Origin: Deltaproteobacteria bacterium
Lineage (GTDB): Bacteria; Desulfobacterota; Syntrophia; Syntrophales; JAFGHS01
NCBI GenBank assembly: GCA_016930075.1
Contig: JAFGHS010000036.1
Location: 47,659 to 111,658 of the forward strand
Reading direction: 5' to 3'
DNA length: 64,000 bases
Positions 44,816 through 51,391 of this stretch are shown here, piece by piece. Position numbers and translations under genes: made by a program. Each line of letters starts with the position of its first letter. Positions within the stretch are counted from its first letter, which is position 1. The notes below the pieces were generated by a model. The model had not been told where the DNA came from. It did not search any database and saw only the letters and a list, made by a program, of their open reading frames with translations.

Positions 44816-46513
44816 TCAGCCCGTCTTCATCTTTTCAGATATGTAGGCGGCGATAGCGGGATCGGGAGGCGACGTTTTAGTTCCTTCTCCGGCGTCTTCC
44901 TTCAGGCGCCGCCAGAGGGTGCTGCCTCCCATGCCGAGGATGCGGGCGGCATCGGATTTGTTATGGTCCGTCTTTTGAAGAACGAAGCGGATATATCTTT
45001 TTTCCAATTCATCCCAGGTAGGCAAATCCGCTGCCAGCATGGCCAGGGGATCAAAAGAGGTCTTTTGGATGTCGGCAGGCAGATGTTCCGGCCGGATGCG
45101 CTCCTTTCCGGACAGAATGACGGCATACTCCACCCAGTTTTCCAGTTCCCGTACATTGCCCGGCCAGTTGTAGCTTTCCATCTGCCGGATGCTTCTGGGG
45201 ATAAATCCCGGATGATCCTCATGCATCTTGTCGAGAAAATGGCGGGCCAGGGGCAGAATATCTTCCCGGCGCTCCCGCAGGGGCGGGATGGAAATGGGAA
45301 AAACGGACAAGCGGAAAAAGAGATCTTCTCTGAAGCGTCCTTCCTCCACCAGGACTTTGAGTTCCCGGTTTGTCGCCGCGATGATGCGGGCCTGTACAGG
45401 AATTTCCTTGACACCCCCAACCTGCCTCACGACTTTTTCCTGGATGGCCCGGAGCAGTTTTGCCTGAATTTCCACAGGGATGTCGCCGACCTCATCAAGA
45501 AACAGGGTTCCGCTGCCGGCCTCGATAAACAGGCCTTTTTTATCAAAATCGGCGCCCGTGAACGACCCTCTCATGTGGCCGAACAATTCCGACTCCAATA
45601 AATTGGCAGGCAGAGCGGCACAGTTAATGGCCAAAAACGGCTCATCGGGGGTTGCAGAATGGCGGTGAATAAAACGGGCGATGACTTCCTTGCCCGTTCC
45701 GCTTTCCCCTTGCAGGAGCACGGTGGACCTGGTCGGCGCAACCTTCTCCGCCAACTGCAGGACATTGGCCATTGCTTCACTGCGGTAAATGACGTGGGGA
45801 TCTTCCTTTAACTCAACTTTGTTTTTCAAATCCCGTATTTCGGATTTCTGCCGCTCCATGACGTCCCACGCCTGCCGCAGGGCTGTCTGCAGCTGCGTCA
45901 TCTCTTCTTCCTGATTGTCGAGAATAAGCCCGCTCGTGGAATCTTGGGCGTCAATACCCCAACCGCTCAAAGGTCGGCCTTCAAATGTGCAATAATCTTG
46001 ATGCCCCTGCGTTTCGCAGGCCAGTTCCCTGACAAGCACCTCTTGTCCGAAGATCGCGCTCGTGTAGCCGCTGATCATGCCGGCCAGAATGACGCAGACC
46101 GGTCCCTCATAGTTTTTCTTAAATTGGGATCGCCAGATGTAGGCCTCCAGGGAATCACGCCAGGTGCCTGTAAAACGCAATAATTTCCCTTCATTGTCGA
46201 ACTCTACCTCTTTGAATTCGACGTGCGCCACGCCGGACATGGTTTTTACAAACTCGCATATCCTGAGATACTCATCATAACCGTTGAAATGATAGCGCTC
46301 CGTGACCACCAGAGCCTGGGCAATGCCTGCTTCGTAACCGTAACGGAAACAGATGATCGAACCTTTTTTCAACCCTAAAGTCCTGATAATGTCCCTGATA
46401 AGACTCGCCAATGCGGTAATGCCGAAAGTGACGACCCTGTTGGATCCAAACCGGGTAAAACCATCTTCATTATCGACATTGATCAGGTTTTTTTGTATTT
46501 CTTCCACAAGCAT
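44816..46513 (-). CDS. sigma-54-dependent activator with XylR_N/V4R sensor domain
   Basis: A 565-residue enhancer-binding protein of the XylR/DmpR class. The sensor domain (about 1-185) keeps residues matching the zinc site of phenol sensors (Cys140, Glu163, Cys166, Cys175) and a pocket tryptophan (Trp118). Lys90 stands where those sensors have a ligand-binding His. The AAA+ domain has Walker A GESGTGKE (269-276), the sigma-54 contact loop as GSFTGA instead of GAFTGA (316-321), and Walker B GTLFLDE. A Fis-type HTH ends the protein ([21 protein letters not shown]). It is divergent from a gene with a -24/-12 promoter, its likely target. The ligand is unknown. Confidence 0.92.
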   Translation of the reverse strand: MLVEEIQKNLINVDNEDGFTRFGSNRVVTFGITALASLIRDIIRTLGLKKGSIICFRYGYEAGIAQALVVTERYHFNGYDEYLRICEFVKTMSGVAHVEFKEVEFDNEGKLLRFTGTWRDSLEAYIWRSQFKKNYEGPVCVILAGMISGYTSAIFGQEVLVRELACETQGHQDYCTFEGRPLSGWGIDAQDSTSGLILDNQEEEMTQLQTALRQAWDVMERQKSEIRDLKNKVELKEDPHVIYRSEAMANVLQLAEKVAPTRSTVLLQGESGTGKEVIARFIHRHSATPDEPFLAINCAALPANLLESELFGHMRGSFTGADFDKKGLFIEAGSGTLFLDEVGDIPVEIQAKLLRAIQEKVVRQVGGVKEIPVQARIIAATNRELKVLVEEGRFREDLFFRLSVFPISIPPLRERREDILPLARHFLDKMHEDHPGFIPRSIRQMESYNWPGNVRELENWVEYAVILSGKERIRPEHLPADIQKTSFDPLAMLAADLPTWDELEKRYIRFVLQKTDHNKSDAARILGMGGSTLWRRLKEDAGEGTKTSPPDPAIAAYISEKMKTG

Positions 46514-46544
46514 GCTGTTGTCCTTATATCAAGTCGGTTGCTCC

Positions 46545-46568
46545 GATTGCATTACTCATCGTGCAATC
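46545..46568. promoter_or_regulatory. inverted repeat, candidate upstream activator site 1
   Basis: GATTGCA at 46545-46551 and TGCAATC at 46562-46568 with a 10-base spacer, a perfect 7-bp dyad. Its centre is about 165 bases upstream of the predicted start of transcription and about 43 bases from the activator start codon, so it could serve both enhancer binding and autoregulation. Confidence 0.5.
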
Positions 46569-46587
46569 AACTGATATGTTTTTATAC

Positions 46588-46613
46588 CATAATGAAAGGT
46601 TTATTTCATTATG
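46588..46613. promoter_or_regulatory. inverted repeat, candidate upstream activator site 2
   Basis: CATAATGAAA at 46588-46597 and its exact complement TTTCATTATG at 46604-46613 with a six-base centre, a perfect 10-bp dyad about 95 bases upstream of the -24 element. The arm lengths suit a Fis-type HTH dimer. It differs in sequence from site 1, so the two may bind different proteins. Confidence 0.5.
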
Positions 46614-46692
46614 AAATATCATTTGTCCTGCCCGCGCCAAAAGCGATTAGACTAAGGTGCCGTTATAAAATAGATTTTTTTATTCCCGTATT

Positions 46693-46709
46693 TTGGCACG
46701 ATTAGTGCT
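46693..46709 (+). promoter_or_regulatory. sigma-54 (-24/-12) promoter
   Basis: TTGGCACGATTAGTGCT: GG at 46695-46696 and GC at 46707-46708 are exactly 12 bases apart, with the full TTGGCAC -24 box. The -12 box (GTGCT) is weaker than TTGCA. It points toward the 46844 gene, giving a predicted transcription start near 46720 and a leader of about 124 bases. Confidence 0.8.
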
Positions 46710-46768
46710 GCATGAATGCAAGATTATGAGAGCTGCAACAGCGGCCGAAGTACAAAAAGCGATAGCGG

Positions 46769-46790
46769 GTTTACGTCATCTCACGTAAAC
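46769..46790 (+). promoter_or_regulatory. hairpin in the 5' leader of the small exported protein gene
   Basis: GTTTACGT at 46769-46776 and ACGTAAAC at 46783-46790, perfect 8-bp arms around the six-base loop CATCTC, within the predicted transcript. No T run follows, so it is not a terminator; an operator or mRNA-stability role is possible. Confidence 0.5.
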
Positions 46791-46843
46791 GGAAAAGTCA
46801 TCAAGCTTATAGAAATTAAACAGTTAAGGAGCAAAAGGTAGAA

Positions 46844-47110
46844 ATGAGCAAGTCAATGAAAACAAAGTTATCGATTGTGGTATGCGTTACGGTTCTTTGC
46901 TGCTGGATTATGGCGATCGGCGTATCTCATGCGGCAAAAACCGGCGATCCCGATATGATCTGGGGAACACCCGCCGGCGTCGTAAAAACAGCTTCCGGGT
47001 CGGAAATGAGATATTATACGGTTGTTACGTACGACAGCAGTGCTTATCGCGTATTTGAAATCGACAACGGTCAGGTAATCGACAAGGGATTGAGCCCGAC
47101 GATGCCGTAA
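46844..47110 (+). CDS. small exported protein under sigma-54 control
   Basis: An 88-residue product with a signal peptide (KTKLSIVVCVTVLCCWIMAIGVSHA, cleavage near residue 30). The mature domain of about 58 residues reads MIWGTPAGVVKTASGSEM, RYYTVVTYDSSAYRVFEI and DNGQVIDKG. The pattern of a G-x-P turn, then an aromatic strand, then F-x-x-x-NGQVxxKG recalls the BamE/SmpA-type fold, but this is a weak resemblance. It lacks a lipobox, so it is probably free in the periplasm. It is a single-gene unit with a sigma-54 promoter upstream and a strong terminator downstream. The start follows AAAGGTAGAA. Confidence 0.8.
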   Translation: MSKSMKTKLSIVVCVTVLCCWIMAIGVSHAAKTGDPDMIWGTPAGVVKTASGSEMRYYTVVTYDSSAYRVFEIDNGQVIDKGLSPTMP

Positions 47111-47154
47111 GCTTTAACAGATTATCCCTCTTTTCGAAGTAAATTTAGAAGTAG

Positions 47155-47191
47155 AAGGGCTGTACCGGTTGCAAAACGGTACAGCCCTTTT
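47155..47191 (+). terminator. intrinsic terminator of the small exported protein gene
   Basis: Perfect 13-bp stem AAGGGCTGTACCG (47155-47167) with its complement at 47177-47189, a nine-base loop, then TTTATTTT. It starts 44 bases after the stop codon, isolating this gene from ahbC. Confidence 0.93.
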
Positions 47192-47335
47192 ATTTTGAAG
47201 CGCAAGAATGGATGAAATTTGACAAATATGCCGAATGACGGTAGATAAAAAATTACAATACGCTCAAGACTCAAGTTCAAAGACTGAAAAAAATGAGTCA
47301 TGGCCGTTTTTAAGCACCGAAAAGAGGGCATATCA

Positions 47336-48517
47336 GTGATCGGCATATCCAAACTATACTGCGGGGCCGTGGAGCCGGGAGACGTCTTGCGGTACAACCG
47401 CGAATCGGGAAAACTCCCCTCCCACCTGCTGCAATTTTCCCGGGACAAAAAACCCGTCATCGTCTGGAATATGACGAGGCGATGCAACCTGAACTGCGTC
47501 CACTGCTATTCAAGTTCACAAAATATCAAATACAGCGATGAATTGACAACGGCGGAGGCGAAAAGCATGATCGCCGATCTGGCGGCCTTCGGTTCGCCGG
47601 TTATGCTCTTTTCCGGCGGCGAGCCGCTTATGCGGAAGGACCTGCCGGAACTGGCGCAGTTTGCCGTGGATCGGGGAATGCGGGCGGTTATTTCCACGAA
47701 CGGGACGCTGCTGACAAAAAAGCGGGCGGAACAATTCAAGGAAATAGGACTTTCCTACGTCGGCATCAGTCTTGACGGCATGCGGGAGACCCATGACCTC
47801 TTCCGGGGCAGGAAGGGCGCTTTTGCCGCATCCATGCGCGGAATTCGCATTTGCCGGGATGCGGGAATCAAGGTGGGTGTCCGCTTCACCATGAACCGGA
47901 GAAATGCCGCCGATATTGCCGCCATTTTCGATCTGCTGGAAAAGGAGAACATCCCCCGGGTCTGCTTCTATCATCTCGTCTATGCCGGGCGGGGCTCGAA
48001 ACTCATGGAAGAAGACCTCTCCCGTGAAGAAACAAGGCGCGTTGTCGATCTGATCATGGACCGGACGAAAGACCTCTTTACCCGGGGAATCCCCAAAGAA
48101 GTCCTCACAGTGGACAATCACGCCGACGGTCCTTATTTATATATGCGTATGCTCAAAGAAAACCCCGACCGGGCGGCGGAGGTCATGACCCTTCTCAAAA
48201 TGAACGAGGGAAACAGCTCCGGAAACGGCATCGGCTGCATCAGTTGGGACGGAGAAGTCCATGCCGATCAGTTCTGGCGCAACATCTCCTTCGGCAATGT
48301 GCGTAGGCGGCCGTTCAGCAAAATATGGTCGGACACATCAAATGAATTGATGGCAAAATTAAAGGATAAGAAACCCCATGTCAAAGGGCGGTGCGCAACC
48401 TGCCGCTGGCTTTCCGTCTGCGGCGGCAATTTCCGCGCAAGGGCGGAGGCGGCTACGGGCGACATCTGGGCGCCTGATCCGGCCTGCTATCTGACGGACG
48501 AAGAAATAACAAAATAA
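47336..48517 (+). CDS. ahbC: radical SAM 12,18-didecarboxysiroheme deacetylase AhbC
   Basis: Third step of siroheme-dependent heme synthesis: removes the two acetate side chains of 12,18-didecarboxysiroheme to give Fe-coproporphyrin III. From GTG 47336 the 393-residue protein starts [16 protein letters not shown]. The radical SAM cluster motif is CNLNCVHC (Cys50, 54, 57). AhbC-type segments are [42 protein letters not shown] and [17 protein letters not shown]. The C-terminal cysteines [12 protein letters not shown] likely bind a second Fe-S cluster. GAGGG sits seven bases before the GTG; an upstream ATG at 47300 has no such support. Confidence 0.92.
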   Translation: MIGISKLYCGAVEPGDVLRYNRESGKLPSHLLQFSRDKKPVIVWNMTRRCNLNCVHCYSSSQNIKYSDELTTAEAKSMIADLAAFGSPVMLFSGGEPLMRKDLPELAQFAVDRGMRAVISTNGTLLTKKRAEQFKEIGLSYVGISLDGMRETHDLFRGRKGAFAASMRGIRICRDAGIKVGVRFTMNRRNAADIAAIFDLLEKENIPRVCFYHLVYAGRGSKLMEEDLSREETRRVVDLIMDRTKDLFTRGIPKEVLTVDNHADGPYLYMRMLKENPDRAAEVMTLLKMNEGNSSGNGIGCISWDGEVHADQFWRNISFGNVRRRPFSKIWSDTSNELMAKLKDKKPHVKGRCATCRWLSVCGGNFRARAEAATGDIWAPDPACYLTDEEITK

Positions 48518-48528
48518 GGAGACGATCC

Positions 48529-49518
48529 ATGTATTTTCCCGATTACCGGCCGAGGAGGCTCCGAAAAAATGAGAATTTCCGCAGAATGATCCGAGAAACG
48601 AAACTGTCCGTGGACGACCTTGTCTATCCGCTGTTCTGCGTTCCGGGGAAGGGCATTAAGAAACCCATAAATTCCATGCCGGGTCATTTTCAAATGTCCG
48701 CCGATCATCTTGTCCGGGAAGTCCAAAACGCCAAGGAACTGGGCATCCCCGCCGTCCTGCTTTTCGGAATTCCGGATAAGAAGGATGAGATGGCCACGGG
48801 CGCTTTCGCAAAAGACGGCGTCATTCAGAAGGCCATACGTGCAATTAAGGACAGGGCGCCCGATATTCTCGTCATTACCGATGTCTGCCTCTGTGAATAT
48901 ACGAGTCACGGCCACTGCGGCATGATTGCCGGCGGCGATGTGGACAACGACACAACCCTCGAAGTCCTTGCCGAAACAGCCGTTTCCCACGCAAAAGCGG
49001 GGGCCGACATGGTCGCGCCGTCGGCCATGATGGACGGCCAGGTGTCGGCCATCAGGGAGGGTCTCGACGAGGCGGAATTTGAAAACGTCCCGATCATGGC
49101 TTACGCGGCAAAATATGCCTCTGCATTCTACGGTCCCTTCCGCGAGGCCGCAGAGAGTGCGCCCCAGTTCGGAGACCGGCGATCCTATCAGATGGACCCA
49201 GCCAACAGTGATGAGGCTATCCGGGAAATCAATCTCGACGTGGAAGAAGGGGCCGACATCATCATGGTGAAACCCGCCCTGCCTTATCTCGACATCATCC
49301 GCCGGGCGAAAGAAGAATTCGATTTGCCGCTTGCGGCCTACAACGTGAGCGGCGAGTTTGCCATGATCAAGGCAGCGGCAAACCTGGGCTGGCTCGACGG
49401 CGAGCGGGCTATGATGGAGGCATTGACCGGCATCAAGCGCGCCGGTGCGGACGTTATTATCACCTATTTTGCCTGTGAGGCGGCAAAGGTGCTTCAGAAT
49501 AAGGGGGCCGGGTCTTAG
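48529..49518 (+). CDS. hemB: delta-aminolevulinic acid dehydratase (porphobilinogen synthase)
   Basis: Condenses two aminolevulinates to porphobilinogen. The 329-residue protein has the zinc-type active site [15 protein letters not shown] (Cys120, Cys122, Cys130). The two Schiff-base lysines are in [17 protein letters not shown] (Lys195) and [13 protein letters not shown] (Lys248). It lies 11 bases after ahbC. Placing hemB among the late-pathway ahb genes keeps the tetrapyrrole genes in one locus. Confidence 0.98.
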   Translation: MYFPDYRPRRLRKNENFRRMIRETKLSVDDLVYPLFCVPGKGIKKPINSMPGHFQMSADHLVREVQNAKELGIPAVLLFGIPDKKDEMATGAFAKDGVIQKAIRAIKDRAPDILVITDVCLCEYTSHGHCGMIAGGDVDNDTTLEVLAETAVSHAKAGADMVAPSAMMDGQVSAIREGLDEAEFENVPIMAYAAKYASAFYGPFREAAESAPQFGDRRSYQMDPANSDEAIREINLDVEEGADIIMVKPALPYLDIIRRAKEEFDLPLAAYNVSGEFAMIKAAANLGWLDGERAMMEALTGIKRAGADVIITYFACEAAKVLQNKGAGS

Positions 49519-49547
49519 CCGAATGGTTCATAAATCAGATAACGTAT

Positions 49548-49574
49548 TGTCATTTCGAATGAAGTGAGAAATCT
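49548..49574 (+). repeat. palindromic-repeat fragment immediately before ahbD
   Basis: TGTCATTTCGAATGAAGTGA through GAAATCT (27 bases). It matches the reverse complement of 44648-44674 at 26 of 27 positions and ends two bases before the ahbD start codon. It therefore supplies the ribosome-binding region of ahbD. Confidence 0.75.
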
Positions 49575-49576
49575 AA

Positions 49577-50662
49577 ATGGAAGATAAATTAATATTACCT
49601 GGAACATTAAGGATGGTGGCCTGGGAGGTCACCCGAAGTTGCAACCTTGCCTGCGTCCATTGCCGGGCCTCTTCCGTAAGCGGCCCCTATGAAGATGAGC
49701 TCGACACGACCCAGTGTTTCAAACTCCTCGACCAGATCGTTGCCTTTGCCAAACCTGTGATCATTCTGACGGGCGGAGAGCCCCTGCTGCGAGAGGATAT
49801 CTATGACATTGCCGCTTACGGAACGGGAAAAGGCCTGCGCATGGTTCTGGCCACAAACGGCACCCTCGTTACGGAAGAGATCGCCCGGAAAATGATTGCC
49901 TCCGGCATCCAGCGGGTGAGCGTCAGCATCGACGGAAAAGACGCAGCAAGCCACGACGCTTTCCGTGGCGTTCCCGGGGCTTATGCCGGATCGTTCCGGG
50001 GCATCGAGACCATGAAAAAGGCTGGAATGGAGTTCCAGATCAACACCACGGTCACGCAAATGAATCTCAAGCAGGTGCCGGAAATTCTCCAAATGGCCAT
50101 GGCGATGGGTGCGGCAGCGCATCATATCTTTCTCCTCGTCCCGACGGGGCGGGGCAGGGAAATGGCCGATCAGGCTATTTCCGCGCAGGATTATGAAGAC
50201 ACGCTTAACTGGTTTTACGAAGCGGGTCTCACAAGCCCCATCCAGCTCAAGGCAACCTGTGCCCCCCATTATATGCGGATTGTTCATCAAAGAGGAGGTG
50301 CAAAGAAGCAGATCCATCCGCACGGCGAGGGCAGTCCGCTGCAAGCCATGACGCGGGGCTGTCTGGGCGGCAGTGCGTTTTGTTTCATCTCCCACACGGG
50401 TCAGGCGCAGCCCTGCGGTTATCTGGAAATCGACTGCGGTCAGGTCAAGGAAAAGGATTTCCGGGAAATATGGGAGCATTCGCCCGATTTCCTGAAATTG
50501 CGGGATTTAAACCTTTACGGCGGCAAGTGTGGCCAGTGCGAATTCCTGAAAGTGTGCGGCGGTTGCCGCGCTCGGGCATATGAGGCGACAGGCGATTATC
50601 TGGCTCAGGAGCCCCTGTGCATCTATGAACCGAAGCGAAAAACACGTCTACATACAAAGTAA
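49577..50662 (+). CDS. ahbD: radical SAM heme b synthase AhbD
   Basis: Final step of the siroheme route: oxidative decarboxylation of two propionates of Fe-coproporphyrin III to vinyl groups, forming heme b. The 361-residue protein shows LRMVAWEVTRSCNLACVHCR (Cys22, 26, 29 for the radical SAM cluster), IILTGGEPLLREDIYD, RVSVSIDGKDAASHDAFRGVPGA and FLLVPTGRGREMA. The C-terminal auxiliary-cluster region has CGQCEFLKVCGGCRARAYEATGDYLAQEP. The ATG lies directly after a repeat fragment and lacks a strong canonical ribosome site. Confidence 0.92.
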   Translation: MEDKLILPGTLRMVAWEVTRSCNLACVHCRASSVSGPYEDELDTTQCFKLLDQIVAFAKPVIILTGGEPLLREDIYDIAAYGTGKGLRMVLATNGTLVTEEIARKMIASGIQRVSVSIDGKDAASHDAFRGVPGAYAGSFRGIETMKKAGMEFQINTTVTQMNLKQVPEILQMAMAMGAAAHHIFLLVPTGRGREMADQAISAQDYEDTLNWFYEAGLTSPIQLKATCAPHYMRIVHQRGGAKKQIHPHGEGSPLQAMTRGCLGGSAFCFISHTGQAQPCGYLEIDCGQVKEKDFREIWEHSPDFLKLRDLNLYGGKCGQCEFLKVCGGCRARAYEATGDYLAQEPLCIYEPKRKTRLHTK

Positions 50663-50667
50663 AAAAC

Positions 50668-51114
50668 ATGGACGCCGTCGATAAAAAAATCCTCAACATC
50701 ATCCAGAAAGAGTTTCCCGTTCATCCGGAACCCTTCAATGTCCTGGCAGGCATGATCGGCATCACGGAGGATGAAGCCCTGGCCCGCGTCACAAAGCTCA
50801 AAAATGACGGCATCATCCGAAGGATCGGCGCCGTCTTTAATCCGAAGAAACTCGGTTTCTCCAGCACCTTATGTGCAGCACATGTTCCCCCGGATAAATT
50901 GAAAGATTTTGTGGAAACCGTCAACGCCTGCCCCGGGGTCACGCATAATTATCGGCGAAACCATGCGTACAACGTCTGGTTTACTTTCATTGCCCCTTCG
51001 GAAGAAGCAATTGAGCAGGCGATTGAGGCCATTAAAGCAAAAACCGGCATAGAAGACATCATCAACATGAAAGCCGTCCGGACATTCAAGATCAACGCGA
51101 TCTTTCCCTTGTAA
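50668..51114 (+). CDS. siroheme decarboxylase subunit (AhbA/AhbB, Lrp/AsnC-like)
   Basis: First step of the siroheme-to-heme branch: decarboxylates siroheme to 12,18-didecarboxysiroheme. The 148-residue protein has an N-terminal winged-helix region (DAVDKKILNIIQKEFPVHPEPF, ITEDEALARVTKLKNDGIIRRIGAVFNPKKLG) and a C-terminal RAM-like domain. The conserved segment GVTHNYRRNHAYNVWFTFIAPS is typical of AhbA/AhbB rather than true regulators. It is the last gene of the cluster, five bases after ahbD. Only one such gene is present; the enzyme is usually an AhbA-AhbB heterodimer, so the partner may lie elsewhere or this may be a homomer. Confidence 0.88.
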   Translation: MDAVDKKILNIIQKEFPVHPEPFNVLAGMIGITEDEALARVTKLKNDGIIRRIGAVFNPKKLGFSSTLCAAHVPPDKLKDFVETVNACPGVTHNYRRNHAYNVWFTFIAPSEEAIEQAIEAIKAKTGIEDIINMKAVRTFKINAIFPL

Positions 51115-51391
51115 TTCAATACCTTTTGATAAATGATTGACAAGCGTGAAAATATAATTTACAGACCAAAATCAATCCATAAGACACAATGCCGTCATCT
51201 AAAGAGTGGTATTTTTATTACCCTCTGAATAGTGGGATTCCATAACGATTCTGTTCAGGCATCGCTTCGTTCACAAAAAACTAAAGCGTTGACGCCGGCC
51301 CATTGAGCCGATCACGTAAGATAAAAACGGTATTCTCAAGTCAGTTTCCAATTTTCTGTTCAGCCAATACAATCAGAGGAGGGAAATCAGC

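Larger units (their letters stand above)
46514..46843. other. divergent regulatory region of the sigma-54 unit
   Basis: A 330-base gene-free region between the activator gene (minus) and the small exported protein gene (plus). It holds, in order, two inverted repeats, a -24/-12 promoter and a leader hairpin, each listed separately. Spacing follows the usual plan for enhancer-dependent promoters: distal activator sites, an intervening loop region, then the core promoter. Confidence 0.75.

Noticed and set aside
50668..51114. Lrp/AsnC-type transcription regulator call for the last heme-cluster gene.
   Set aside because: The context after ahbD and the HNYRRNHAYNVWFT segment fit a siroheme decarboxylase subunit better than a regulator.
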